This document shows positions 1 through 8,846 of a DNA stretch of 64,000 nt, in pieces. Each line of letters opens with the position of its first letter. Within the stretch, counting starts at the first letter, position 1. A program made the translations under genes and the position numbers. The DNA lies in the NCBI RefSeq assembly GCF_009380215.1, contig NZ_WHUG01000008.1, positions 62,001 to 126,000 on the forward strand, read 5' to 3'. The notes under the pieces were generated by a model that did no database searches, was not told the origin of the DNA, and saw only the letters and a program-made list of their open reading frames with translations. This DNA comes from Rugamonas aquatica. Lineage in GTDB: Bacteria; Pseudomonadota; Gammaproteobacteria; Burkholderiales; Burkholderiaceae_D.

Positions 1-13
1 GCGCGCGCGGGTG

Positions 14-553
14 TCATTCGCCGCTCCGGCGCAGCCACAGGCTGTTGACCCAGCCGGTGTTCTCGTGGCCGGCCACGCTGGCCTTGATCTGCCACCAGTC
101 GCCGCTGCGCAAGCCGGTCGGCGTCACGATGGCGCCGGCAGGCACGGTGATGAGGCGGGCGGCGTGCACGCCTGCGGCTGTGCGCAGGTTCAGATCGCGG
201 TGAACGGCGAACGGATGGCCTGCGATCAGGCTTGCCGGCGCGGATGCCGATGCGGCGTCCCGCGCCGCCACGGCCGCTGTGATTGCGCGGGCTTCGGCGC
301 GCCGGTCAGGGGCGGCTTGGGCGGCAGTGGACGTGGCGGCGACGGCCGGTGCGTCGTCGCGGTCGTTCTGGCGGGCGTGCGCCGCGTACAGTATCAGGCT
401 GCCGAAACCCCACGCTCCGGCCAGCGAAATGAAGAGCGCGCGCGCGTTCGGACGTCGCCACCACTGGCGCGGCGTCAGATAGGCGGCCAGGAACAGCGTA
501 ATCACCAGCCCCGCCGCAAAGGCGCCCGCCGCGTAAAGTTTAGCCGTTTCCAT
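14..553 (-). CDS. Membrane protein with C-terminal bacterial SH3-like domain
   Basis: The 179-residue product starts with two hydrophobic segments (about residues 8-26 and 38-57), then an Ala-rich linker. A C-terminal region of about 70 residues (LNLRTAAGVHA ... GDWWQIKA ... GWVNSLWL) has the SH3b pattern of envelope-binding modules. The start ATG at 553 is preceded by GGAGCTTGC. It lies 17 bp downstream of the FHA-like gene and is the last visible member of the operon that begins with the protein kinase at 5672; the operon may run past the window edge. The likely role is an inner-membrane protein facing the cell wall. Domain assignment is by pattern only. Confidence 0.6.
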   Translation of the reverse strand: METAKLYAAGAFAAGLVITLFLAAYLTPRQWWRRPNARALFISLAGAWGFGSLILYAAHARQNDRDDAPAVAATSTAAQAAPDRRAEARAITAAVAARDAASASAPASLIAGHPFAVHRDLNLRTAAGVHAARLITVPAGAIVTPTGLRSGDWWQIKASVAGHENTGWVNSLWLRRSGE

Positions 554-570
554 GCAAGCTCCTTCGGTGC

Positions 571-2175
571 TCAGGCGTCGAAACGCAGCACATAATGGCC
601 CGCGACCAGGTGATGGCCATTGGGCAGCAGATAAGGCGCATCATTGCCCGCATCGCCGATGCTGGCGACGAATTCCAGTTTGTCGTCCAGATGGAACAAG
701 GCCTGCGAGGCGCTCAACCGGCCGATCCTGTAGCCCTGCGCCGTCGCTTCGAAACTGAAAGCGTTGCGCGACAGGCCGATGCGGTCGGCGCTGGCGGTGT
801 TGGCGTCGCCGCTGCGCTTGAGGAAGCGCGGCGAATCGAGTAGGCGCAGTGCGGCCAGCATCGGCGAGTTGCGGCCGAAGGTGAAGCGCGCACCGCTCGC
901 GACCGAGGCGCCGACCGGCTGCGCGAGGCAGATCACGGCGCGGTAGCGGTCCGCCATCTGCGGTGCGGCAGCCAGCACGCGGATCGCCTGCGTATCGACC
1001 GGCGTGAAAGTGGCCGGCGCGGCGATGCGCTGGCGTCCTTCCGCGGTGCAGGCATACAGTTCGTCGGCAGCGTCGACGACGAAGCTGATCGCCGGCCGGC
1101 CATCGCTGCACAAGGCCAGCGCGCGGCTGAAGGGCAGTTCCATCGCCTGCGCGCCGGTGTCGCGGTAGCGGCTCAGGCGCGGCATGGCCAGCGCCACCAG
1201 GCTGACGCGCTGTTGCGATACCGGCGCGTAGGTGGCGTCGCTTTCGCCTGCGTTGTTGACCGGCTTGTGGCTGACGGGGATCGCTGTCATGTCCGGCGCG
1301 GCGCCAATACCGGCGCGGCTTTGCCAGACGGCCGGCTTGTTGGCGATGGCGGCGCTGGGCGCGGCCTGCACGTCACGCACGGCGGCGGAGACTGGGTTGA
1401 TGCTGATGGTGTCGGCCGCCGCGCTGGCTTGAGGACGCGGCGCGGCAGCCGAGGTGCGCGCAATCTTGAGCATCAGGCGCGGGCTGCCGCCCGGCGTCTC
1501 GCGCAGGGATTTGATGGTGTAGTAGCCGCTGCGCGGATCGAAGCGGCAATCGTAGGCGTCCTTGGGGCGCATCTGCACGACGGGCGGCGCATCCGGGCCG
1601 TCGTTGATGATGAGGATGGCGCCGTCCGGGCCGAACGGCCAGCCGCTGGCGACGAAGCTCGCTTCGCCGCCTTCGCCGCCAATCAAGGCCAGTCGCTGGT
1701 TGGGATAGATCGGGCAGACCGGGTGCCAGATCGCGCTGTCACGCGACACGCTGACGTTGTAGAGGATCTTCTCGTCCGCCGCCGGCAGGTACACGGCGTG
1801 GCCGAACTTGACTTCGATCTCGCCCGGCGCCAGCGACGATGTGCCGGTCACGTCGTAGCGTACCTGGTCGCCGCCCAGCAGATCGCCGAAGTCCTTCTGG
1901 TGCAGCGCGGTGAGCGTCTGCGCCAGGTCGCGCGCGCGGGCGCCGCGAGTCAGGTGGTAGTCGTCGTCGACTTCTTCTTGCGGCAGCATCAGCGTGACAT
2001 GGGAGAAGCAGCGCGTGGCGGCGCGGCCCTTGTGCTCGCGCGGGCTGCGTTCGAGCAGGTCGCGCAGCAGCGGGCGGCGCGAGAACAAGGCCAGGCCGGG
2101 CGCCTGCCAGATCGCTTCGGCGTTGAAGACGTCGGGGATGCTGCCCAGGACTTCGTGTTGGACATAGATCGGCAT
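571..2175 (-). CDS. FHA-like domain protein of a kinase/SEDS operon
   Basis: The 534-residue product has no signal peptide or membrane segment and is probably cytoplasmic. The C-terminal 110 residues (FGRNSPM ... DRIGLSRNAFSFE ... LLPNGHHLVAGHYVLRF) show the Gly-Arg / Ser-Arg spacing of a forkhead-associated (FHA) phosphothreonine-binding fold. The middle is Ala/Pro-rich linker, and the N-terminal 230 residues are unrecognised. Start ATG 2175 follows AGGAGAATGAATC and lies 3 bp after the SEDS gene stop. FHA domains read Ser/Thr kinase products, and a kinase is encoded two genes upstream, so it is plausibly a substrate or reader of that kinase. The FHA call is inferred from motif spacing. Confidence 0.5.
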   Translation of the reverse strand: MPIYVQHEVLGSIPDVFNAEAIWQAPGLALFSRRPLLRDLLERSPREHKGRAATRCFSHVTLMLPQEEVDDDYHLTRGARARDLAQTLTALHQKDFGDLLGGDQVRYDVTGTSSLAPGEIEVKFGHAVYLPAADEKILYNVSVSRDSAIWHPVCPIYPNQRLALIGGEGGEASFVASGWPFGPDGAILIINDGPDAPPVVQMRPKDAYDCRFDPRSGYYTIKSLRETPGGSPRLMLKIARTSAAAPRPQASAAADTISINPVSAAVRDVQAAPSAAIANKPAVWQSRAGIGAAPDMTAIPVSHKPVNNAGESDATYAPVSQQRVSLVALAMPRLSRYRDTGAQAMELPFSRALALCSDGRPAISFVVDAADELYACTAEGRQRIAAPATFTPVDTQAIRVLAAAPQMADRYRAVICLAQPVGASVASGARFTFGRNSPMLAALRLLDSPRFLKRSGDANTASADRIGLSRNAFSFEATAQGYRIGRLSASQALFHLDDKLEFVASIGDAGNDAPYLLPNGHHLVAGHYVLRFDA

Positions 2176-2178
2176 GAT

Positions 2179-4638
2179 TCATTCTCCTTCTAAAGATTGC
2201 GCGCTGATGGCACTAAACGCTAGCAGGGGGCAGAGGAAAAACAGCAGGTGGCTGCCGCCGGCCGAGAGAAAACTCATAGGCTGGCCCATGATGGGGAAGA
2301 TCGCCAGGTTGGTGCCCCACGAGAGCAGGAAGTGGCCCAGCGCGAAGGCGCCCCCGCCGCACAAGGCGAAGTAGCGGAAGCGGCCGGACCATGCGTGGCG
2401 GAAGTCGCGTGCCGCTGCGCCGGCCTGGTAGGCGCGGGCGGCCGTGAAGGCGATGCCGGCCAGGAAGGCGGCCTGCGCGACCCACAGCAGCAGGCCGCCG
2501 ACCAGGCCGTGGCGGTTGAGGAAGAAGGAGGCGGCGAAGTCGTCCTGCACGGCCGGGATCTGCACGGCGCTGCCTGCCGTCATGCCGAGCGAGCGCAGGC
2601 CGAGCCAATGGTCGGCGCCCAGCCAGCCGCCGTCGCTGATGGCGCGCGCGCCCAGCAGCAGTTGTTGGCCGGTGTGCGGGTGTTCGGTGGGGTTGAGCCA
2701 GACCAGGAAGCGGTCGGCGTAGAAGCCCCAGCGTATCAGGTCGTCCGTGCCGACGCAGCGCAGGTAGACGATGGCGCCGATGGCGGTCAGCACCATGGCG
2801 ATCAGCGCGCCGCCCAGCTTGCGGTTGCGGGCGGCCAGGGCGTAGGCGAAGGCCATGGCGGTGCTCCATACCAGCAGCAGGATCAGTGGCGAGAAGTCGT
2901 CCACCTGCACCAGCGAGAGGCCGAGCAGGGCCAGGAACAGCAGCGCAGGAGCGATCAATTGCAGCCAGCGGGCGCCGTGTTCGGACAGCTTTTGCGGGCC
3001 TGCGTGCCAGCTGAAACGCAGGGCCAGGCAGTGCGCGGTGAGGGCGGTCAGGGCGAGCTTTGCCAGTTCCACCGGTTGCAGGTCGAAGACGCCGGTTTCG
3101 TCGCCCCACAATACCTGCGCGGCCAGCGCGGCCAGTGCGACTGCGGCGAACAGGGCGAGCAGCCATTCGATGCTGCGTTGCTGGAGGTGGGCGCGGTGTG
3201 CGGTCTGACGTTGCGCCCACAGGCGCAGCAGGCCGCCGAGGCCGACGCCTATTGCCAGCATTGCGGCGCTTTTCTGGTAGTAGCGCAGCCAGGACGATTC
3301 GGGGGCGCCCAGGCCGAGCTCCAGTTGCGACAGCAGGCCGGCGGCCAGCAGAACCACGCCGGCGGCGGTCAGCAATGTCAGGCGGCCTGGCAGTGCAAGC
3401 CATAACAGCAGCGCGCAGGCCGCGAGCAGCATCGAGCAGGCGGCGCTCGGCGGGTGGCCGGCGCGCTGCGATACGAGCGCGATGACGCCGCAGGCCAGCA
3501 CACCGCCAGCAGCCAGCAGCATCGCCGTTCCGCCATGGCGGAACGCGGAAAACGCGAGGGCGGCGGCCATGCAGGCCATGCTGGCGGCGAGGCCGATCCA
3601 GGTGGCTGTCGATTGTCCGCCTTCCCACAGCGTCCGTTGCTGCCATTGCCAGGTTACGCGTTCCGGCAGTTTCAGGTCCGGTGCGCTGAACAGGCTCACG
3701 TGGCGGCTTGGGTGCAGCGTCAGTTGGCCGCCGTCTGCGTTCAACTGGAAGCGGGTATGTCCAACCACGATCGCGTTCACGCCGGCCAGCGATGCCTCCT
3801 GCTTGCGTAAGTCGATCTGCGATCCTGCACTGTGCACCAGCAGCGCCGCGCGGTCGCCGTCGGGATTGCCGGCCGAGAGTTGCAGCCCGCCGTTGCTGCG
3901 CGCAAGCTGCGCTGCGCCGGGCGTCACCTGCGCCAGGCCGAGGCGGTTGTCGCAATACAGATTGCCGCCGAAGGACAGCGGACGGGCTATCGTCAACACA
4001 CCCGGCATGGCGCGGTTCCATAACGACAGCAGCTTGGCCGCCACGTGCGACTCCGGGCAATTGGCTTGCTGATGGCCGTCGCGATACAGCACCGCGCCGT
4101 CATAGCGCCACTCATGACCATCGCGGGCGAAGGTGATGCTGCCGGCATCGGCGGCTCGCACCTCGAACAGCGCACTGTCGATCTGGAAGCGCTGGCCCGC
4201 TTGAAGCGCTGTGCTGCCCATGCGCTGTTCGCCGCCGTCGCGCAGCAGTATCACCTGGCGCGTCGCGCTCAGATTGCGCAGCATCCAGCCATCCAGCGCA
4301 TCGCGGCGCAGCGACAGGTGGTTGCGGTCGGACTGTGGCGCCGCCAGTTCGTGCTGGCCCAGCGCGATCGCTTCGCCCGGCGCCAGTTTGACCGTGATGG
4401 CGGCCGGCATCCACGCGGCCGGAGCGCGCAGTAAGGCCAGCGCCTGAAAGCTGCACAGCACTGCCAGCAGAGCAAGCGTGATGGCGAGGCCCGTATTGCG
4501 AGCCGCCACGCGAACAATCACTGCGAACAGCTCGCCGAAGCTTCGCCTGTCGAACGCGGCCCGGCGTACTGGAGAACGTACCGCTGGCCGCGCAGCCGGC
4601 GCCGTCATGAAAGGCAAGCGCAAAGAGATCCCCATCAT
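2179..4638 (-). CDS. SEDS-family (FtsW/RodA-like) membrane protein with FHA-like N-terminal region
   Basis: The 819-residue product is about twice the usual FtsW/RodA length. One membrane segment near residues 50-70 is followed by a soluble region of about 270 residues with FHA-like features (LSLRRDALDGWMLRNLS, then a GQRFQI turn). Twelve or so membrane segments follow. SEDS motifs are visible: LQPVELAKLAL, QIPAVQDDFAASFF with the acidic pair at residues 699-700 matching the catalytic Asp of RodA, and GQPMSFLSAGGSHLLFF near the end. The usual EExG after the Asp is NRHG here. SEDS proteins polymerise peptidoglycan glycans with a partner transpeptidase; none is encoded nearby. The start ATG overlaps the kinase stop (ATGA), so the two are translationally coupled. 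Confidence 0.75.
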   Translation of the reverse strand: MMGISLRLPFMTAPAARPAVRSPVRRAAFDRRSFGELFAVIVRVAARNTGLAITLALLAVLCSFQALALLRAPAAWMPAAITVKLAPGEAIALGQHELAAPQSDRNHLSLRRDALDGWMLRNLSATRQVILLRDGGEQRMGSTALQAGQRFQIDSALFEVRAADAGSITFARDGHEWRYDGAVLYRDGHQQANCPESHVAAKLLSLWNRAMPGVLTIARPLSFGGNLYCDNRLGLAQVTPGAAQLARSNGGLQLSAGNPDGDRAALLVHSAGSQIDLRKQEASLAGVNAIVVGHTRFQLNADGGQLTLHPSRHVSLFSAPDLKLPERVTWQWQQRTLWEGGQSTATWIGLAASMACMAAALAFSAFRHGGTAMLLAAGGVLACGVIALVSQRAGHPPSAACSMLLAACALLLWLALPGRLTLLTAAGVVLLAAGLLSQLELGLGAPESSWLRYYQKSAAMLAIGVGLGGLLRLWAQRQTAHRAHLQQRSIEWLLALFAAVALAALAAQVLWGDETGVFDLQPVELAKLALTALTAHCLALRFSWHAGPQKLSEHGARWLQLIAPALLFLALLGLSLVQVDDFSPLILLLVWSTAMAFAYALAARNRKLGGALIAMVLTAIGAIVYLRCVGTDDLIRWGFYADRFLVWLNPTEHPHTGQQLLLGARAISDGGWLGADHWLGLRSLGMTAGSAVQIPAVQDDFAASFFLNRHGLVGGLLLWVAQAAFLAGIAFTAARAYQAGAAARDFRHAWSGRFRYFALCGGGAFALGHFLLSWGTNLAIFPIMGQPMSFLSAGGSHLLFFLCPLLAFSAISAQSLEGE

Positions 4639-5672
4639 ACCCCCCCGATGTGACGCCAGCCGTTATCGGCGGTTGGACGGTTCATGCTGTGAACCGGATC
4701 GGCGGCGTCGAACGCGCCGCGTTCCGGCTTGACGCCCTGGATCGCATGCAGCATGCGGCTGATCTGGAGCGCGTGTCGTGGGCGTTGCGCCGGATCGGGA
4801 TGCAGCAAAGCCTTCAGCAGATCGAGCGCCGCATCGCGCACCGGCGCTGGAATCGCGGCCGCGAAACGCGCCGCTTCCTCTGCATGCAGCGCCGTCGGAA
4901 TTGCGCCGCCGTTCAGGCGACGCAGCAGATCGGCGCCGGCCGTGTGATGTTCGCGATAGGCCTGGCCGCAGTCGCTGCAGAAGCGCAGCGGCAGGCCGCC
5001 CGTCACCAGAAAGTAGAACATCGCGCCCATCGAAAAATAGTCGCTGCGCGGGCCGGTGGCGTAGCCGCCGCCGTCGGCCGGGAAAAACTGCTCCGGCGCC
5101 TGCCAATTGGCGGTGCCGGCATACGAGTGAACTTGAAGGCTGGCCAACTGGCGGTTGGTGCCGAAATCGGCCAGCTTGACGGTAGCCAGATCCCAATCCA
5201 GCAGCACATTGGCCGGCTTCAGGTCCAGGTAGCGCCAACCGTATTGGTGCACCTTGGCCAGCGCCTGATTGATCTGGGCCAGCCAATTGAGGATGCGTGG
5301 CAGCGGAATCGTTTCGCCACGGCCTTTCAGGGCGACCATGTGCTTGCCCAGGTCCGTCGCCATCAGTTCCAGCGCCAGGACCGGCAAGCCTTCATGCCAG
5401 CCGCTGTCGAGCAGGCGCACGATGTGGCGCTCGTCCCAGGGTTCCAGCGATTGCAGGAAGCCGATTTCGTTGTTGGCGCTGGCGATCCAGCGGTCGCGCT
5501 GGGCGGGCAGGGCGCGCTCCATCTGTTCGCGGTTGATGAACTTGACGGCGACATCGCGCGTGGCGGGAGGCCCGCTGGCCCGCCAGATGATGCCGTAGGC
5601 CGATCCGCCGATCTGCTCGCGCAGCCGGTAGTGGCCCAGTTCCAAAGCGATGATTGCGTCTGCTGTCGTCAT
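4635..5672 (-). CDS. Hanks-type serine/threonine protein kinase, soluble
   Basis: The 345-residue product carries the kinase subdomains in order: a Gly-rich loop IGGSAYGII (21-29), VAVKF Lys44, YLDLKPANVLLD (catalytic Asp150, Lys152, Asn155; the HRD His is Tyr), ADFG (DFG 169-171), and APE at 192-194. There is no membrane segment, unlike PknB/StkP, so it should act in the cytoplasm. The start at 5672 is chosen because GGGGAAATC sits directly before the ATG; the frame is open further upstream but that part reads across the neighbouring terminator and gene. It is the first gene of the operon and overlaps the SEDS gene by 4 bp, implying phosphorylation of the SEDS/FHA products. That link is inference. 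Confidence 0.9.
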   Translation of the reverse strand: MTTADAIIALELGHYRLREQIGGSAYGIIWRASGPPATRDVAVKFINREQMERALPAQRDRWIASANNEIGFLQSLEPWDERHIVRLLDSGWHEGLPVLALELMATDLGKHMVALKGRGETIPLPRILNWLAQINQALAKVHQYGWRYLDLKPANVLLDWDLATVKLADFGTNRQLASLQVHSYAGTANWQAPEQFFPADGGGYATGPRSDYFSMGAMFYFLVTGGLPLRFCSDCGQAYREHHTAGADLLRRLNGGAIPTALHAEEAARFAAAIPAPVRDAALDLLKALLHPDPAQRPRHALQISRMLHAIQGVKPERGAFDAADPVHSMNRPTADNGWRHIGGV

Positions 5673-5737
5673 GATTTCCCCTCGGCCCGCGCCGTTGGTC
5701 TGGGCTAGCCGGGGGAGGCGGAAAACCGCGCGGAATG

Positions 5738-5764
5738 AAAAAAGCCCCGCACTGGGCGGGGCTT
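5738..5764 (-). terminator. Rho-independent terminator of the glycine-zipper gene
   Basis: A 9-bp stem (AAGCCCCGC / GCGGGGCTT) with a 5-nt loop is followed on the minus strand by a run of six T. It sits 18 bp after the stop of the gene ending at 5782 and separates it from the kinase operon. Confidence 0.85.
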
Positions 5765-5781
5765 CTATGCAGACCGGGAGC

Positions 5782-6213
5782 TTAACGGTCCCAGCGATCG
5801 TGATGATGGTGGCGCTCCCAGCGCTCTTCGCGATACTCGCGATAGTAGGGGCGGGCCGGTTCAACATACACCACGCGCGGAGGCGGGGCGTAGTAGCGTG
5901 GCGCCGGAGCGTAGTAGACCGGGGCCGGTTCGTAGTACACCGGTGCGGGCTGCGTGTACACACGAGTCTCCACATAACGGCCACTGCGGCCGCCGCGATC
6001 GTAGTAGCGGTCATTGGTGCTGATGCTGTTGCCGACCGCCGCGCCAACCAGGCCGCCGACGATGGCGCCATCGCGTCCACCGGCATTGTGGCCGATTGCG
6101 GCGCCGACCACAGCACCGGCTACCGTGTTGAAATCACGGTCGCCTGCGTAGGCCGACGACGATACTGCTGCTGCGGCCAGTAACGCGACACCCATCAATT
6201 TTTTGCTCAACAT
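5782..6213 (-). CDS. Exported glycine-zipper 2TM-type protein
   Basis: The 143-residue product has a clear signal peptide (MLSKKLMGVALLAAAAVSSSAYA). A glycine-zipper segment follows (VAGAVVGAAIGHNAGGRDGA, IVGGLVGAAVG), as in Rick_17kDa/SlyB-like outer-membrane proteins. The C-terminal half is a Tyr/Pro-rich low-complexity stretch with repeated PAPVYYxPAP units and ends in a His/Arg-rich tail (HHHHDRW). Start ATG 6213 is preceded by AAGGGGAACTACC. It is monocistronic and closed by its own terminator. A structural or envelope-stability role is inferred from the family; function in this genus is unknown. Confidence 0.8.
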   Translation of the reverse strand: MLSKKLMGVALLAAAAVSSSAYAGDRDFNTVAGAVVGAAIGHNAGGRDGAIVGGLVGAAVGNSISTNDRYYDRGGRSGRYVETRVYTQPAPVYYEPAPVYYAPAPRYYAPPPRVVYVEPARPYYREYREERWERHHHHDRWDR

Positions 6214-6354
6214 GGTAGTTCCCCTTGCTGCGGCCCGGATCGGAATGATTCGTTAGCCAGTAACTGCACTATATAGCCTGGGTAGGAATACACCACGTCT
6301 TATACACATGCTTACAAACCGGCCGATCCGGTAATGGCTTGTAACAATTAGCCC

Positions 6355-6885
6355 TCACCCCCGCTGGGCCTCCCATTCGGGGCGCAGCAGGCTGAAAATC
6401 TGCACATCCTGGTATCTGCCGTTGATAAAAAAGCTCTGGCGCAGCGTGCCTTCGGCGCGGAAGCCGCATTTTTGCGCGATCCGGACCGAGGCCGCGTTCT
6501 CCGGCGCGGACAGCAGTTCCAGCCGGTGGTATTGATAGGCCTTGAACAAATGGTCGACCAGCAGCCGGCACGCCTCGGTCACATAACCGCGCCCGGCCAG
6601 CTTGGCGTCGAACAGGCGGTAGCCGATTTCGCGCGTTGTCGGGGTGCGGCTCTTGAAATGGGTGATGACGCCGACGATGTGGTGCAGGCTGTCCTCGATG
6701 ACAAACAGCTCGCTGTCGTCGGTGACGAAGCTGTTTTGCGCGAATTCCTTGCGCATCGCTTCCGGCGACTTGAAGTGGGAAGAAAAATGATCGCCGCGCG
6801 AGGGCAGGTCGTTGACCAGCGCGATGAACGTGTTCAGGTCGGCCGTCAGCAGGTGACGCACGGTGCAGAGTGAACCCTTGAGCAT
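6355..6885 (-). CDS. GNAT-family N-acetyltransferase (RimJ/RimL-like)
   Basis: The 176-residue protein has the layout of the RimJ/RimL branch of GNAT enzymes: an N-terminal TVRHLLTADL strand, IGYRLFDAKLAGRGYVTEA as the acetyl-CoA binding loop (motif A, R/Q-x-x-G-x-G/A relaxed to LAGRGY), and a C-terminal LLSAPENAASVRIAQKCGF helix typical of the family. Start ATG 6885 follows GAAGGCGCCT. It is transcribed alone and divergently from the M28 peptidase. The acceptor substrate (protein N-terminus or small molecule) cannot be told from the sequence. Confidence 0.85.
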   Translation of the reverse strand: MLKGSLCTVRHLLTADLNTFIALVNDLPSRGDHFSSHFKSPEAMRKEFAQNSFVTDDSELFVIEDSLHHIVGVITHFKSRTPTTREIGYRLFDAKLAGRGYVTEACRLLVDHLFKAYQYHRLELLSAPENAASVRIAQKCGFRAEGTLRQSFFINGRYQDVQIFSLLRPEWEAQRG

Positions 6886-7020
6886 AGGCGCCTTCGTCGC
6901 AAAGTTGAAGTTTCATGGTAGTGCAACGGCCATGACAAATCAACATTGATGACAAGATCTCCACGATAGGTTATCGTTTAGATGGTTTTGGCACTTACCC
7001 CTACCATTCTTAGGAAACGC

Positions 7021-8463
7021 ATGAGATCCGTCTTCAAATTCCCGTTGTCCCTGACCGTTCTTGCTGGCGCGCTGCTGAGCGCCGGCGCCATCGCCGCGCC
7101 GGCCAACGACCCGGCCACGCTGGCGAAGATCCGCGACAGCGCGATGAAGGACGACTGGGCCTACGAGCGTCTGGCCGACCTGACCGATCTGGTGGGACCG
7201 CGCCTTTCCGGCTCCCCGGGCGCCGCTGCGGCGGTGGAGCAGGTGGCCGCCGCCATGCGCAAGCTGGGCGCCAAGGTGACGCTGCAGCCGGTCAAGGTGC
7301 CGCACTGGGTGCGCGGCGTGGAGACGGCGGAACTGGTCGATTACAACGGCCGCCCGGCCGGCATCACGCAGAAGGTCGTGCTGACGGCGCTGGGCGGTTC
7401 GGGCGCCACGCCCGCCGCCGGCCTGACCGCGCCGGTGCTGGTGGTGCGCAGTCTCGATGAACTGAAAGCCAAAGCGGCCCAGGTGAAAGGCAGCATCGTG
7501 TTGATGGATGTGCCGTTCGACCAGGAGCTGGCCGACCGTGGCCATGCCGGCCAGGCCTATGGCCCCGGCGCAGGCTTCCGTTACATCGGTCCGAAGATGG
7601 CGGCTGAATTGGGTGCGGCGGCAGCGCTGGTGCGCTCGGTCGGCGGCGCCAACTACCGCATTCCACATACCGGCGTCACCGGCCTGACCGACGCCGCGCG
7701 CATCCCGGCCGCCGCCATCACCACCGAAGACGTGCTGCTGCTGGACCGCCTGCTGGCGCGCGGCCCGGTCAAGATGCACCTGACGCTGACCCCGCAGAAC
7801 CTGCCCGACGCCGACAGCTTCAACGTCATCGCCGACTGGCCGGGCACCGACAAGGCCGACGAAGTGGTGATCGTCTCCGGCCATCTGGATTCGTGGGATC
7901 TGGCCACCGGCGCCAACGACGACGGCACCGGCGTGGCCGGCGCCATGGGCGTCATCGAGACGCTGAAAAAACTGGACCTGCATCCGCGCCGCACCATCCG
8001 CGTGATCGCCTGGATGAACGAGGAGAACGGCACCCGTGGTGGCAAGGCTTACTTTGACGCGAACAAGGACAAGCTGGATAAACACTTCGCCGCCATCGAG
8101 TCGGACAGCGGCGGTGGCCGTCCGTTCGGCTTCATCGGCAGCGTGACGCCGCCGATGGTGAAGTACTTCGCGCCGCTGAAGGATGCGCTGGCGCCGATCG
8201 GCGCGGGCCTGTTCGAGCGCCGCGACATCGCCGGCGCGGCCGATACCGGCCCGCTGGAGCGCGCGGGCGTGCCGGTGTTCGAGCCGATGGTCGATACCTC
8301 GGCCTACTTCAACTACCACCACACGCCGGCCGATACGCTGGACAAGGTCAGCACGCTGGAGCTGAAGCGCCACGTCGCCGTGATGACTTCGTTGAGCTGG
8401 TTCCTTGCGAATATGGAACAGCCGATCGGCCGCACCGCCCATCAGGACGCCGAGGAAGACTGA
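7021..8463 (+). CDS. Secreted M28-family zinc metallopeptidase (carboxypeptidase Q-like)
   Basis: The 480-residue product has an N-terminal signal peptide (MRSVFKFPLSL ... AGAIAAPA). Co-catalytic zinc ligands are in family order: GHLDSWD (His, Asp), ANDDGTG (Asp), MNEENGTRGG (Glu pair), IESDSGG (Asp) and NYHHTPADTLD (His). A PA-like insert lies between the signal peptide and the catalytic part. Start 7021 is chosen over the upstream in-frame ATG because AGGAAACGC precedes it and the signal peptide then begins properly. It should cleave peptides or dipeptides in the periplasm or outside the cell. It is monocistronic. Confidence 0.9.
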   Translation: MRSVFKFPLSLTVLAGALLSAGAIAAPANDPATLAKIRDSAMKDDWAYERLADLTDLVGPRLSGSPGAAAAVEQVAAAMRKLGAKVTLQPVKVPHWVRGVETAELVDYNGRPAGITQKVVLTALGGSGATPAAGLTAPVLVVRSLDELKAKAAQVKGSIVLMDVPFDQELADRGHAGQAYGPGAGFRYIGPKMAAELGAAAALVRSVGGANYRIPHTGVTGLTDAARIPAAAITTEDVLLLDRLLARGPVKMHLTLTPQNLPDADSFNVIADWPGTDKADEVVIVSGHLDSWDLATGANDDGTGVAGAMGVIETLKKLDLHPRRTIRVIAWMNEENGTRGGKAYFDANKDKLDKHFAAIESDSGGGRPFGFIGSVTPPMVKYFAPLKDALAPIGAGLFERRDIAGAADTGPLERAGVPVFEPMVDTSAYFNYHHTPADTLDKVSTLELKRHVAVMTSLSWFLANMEQPIGRTAHQDAEED

Positions 8464-8546
8464 CCGGCAGAGGCCGAGGCCGCGCGCATCCGTGCGCGGC
8501 GCGGCTGTTCGTCGTGATAGTCTGCTTACTTAACAAGGAGACCGTC

Positions 8547-8786
8547 ATGGACAAGATTCACTACAAAGGCTGGGAGATCGTGCCCACCGCGCTGCCGACC
8601 ACGGATCGCCGCTGGACCGCCAGTTGCGACATCGAGCGCGCCGGCGCGGACGGCGTGGAGGTGTTCGAAGGCGCGACCATGCAGTTCGTGCGCGACACCG
8701 AAGACGAAGCCATCGCCGCCGCCTGCGACGAGGCGATACGACAGATCGACAACATCATCGCCAACCCGCTGGTGCGGCTGGCCTGA
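8547..8786 (+). CDS. Small conserved-type protein of unknown function
   Basis: The 79-residue soluble acidic protein begins MDKIHYKGWEIVPTA and ends in a helix rich in Ala/Asp/Glu. Start ATG 8547 has AAGGAGACCGTC directly upstream; an earlier in-frame start at 8514 lacks a ribosome site. It lies 83 bp after the peptidase gene, behind a GC-rich hairpin at about 8479-8500. The length, GC-rich codon use and good ribosome site support a real gene; no family is recognised. Confidence 0.7.
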   Translation: MDKIHYKGWEIVPTALPTTDRRWTASCDIERAGADGVEVFEGATMQFVRDTEDEAIAAACDEAIRQIDNIIANPLVRLA

Positions 8787-8846
8787 GCTTGCGTTCCCGG
8801 GCGGCAGATTGCCGTCATCTGGCGAATTTGCTAGTATGCAAGTCAG

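Noticed and set aside
14..5672. Part of a type VI secretion locus (kinase plus FHA proteins often occur there)
   Set aside because: No Tss/Hcp/VgrG gene is in view and the membrane protein is a SEDS relative, not a secretion component.
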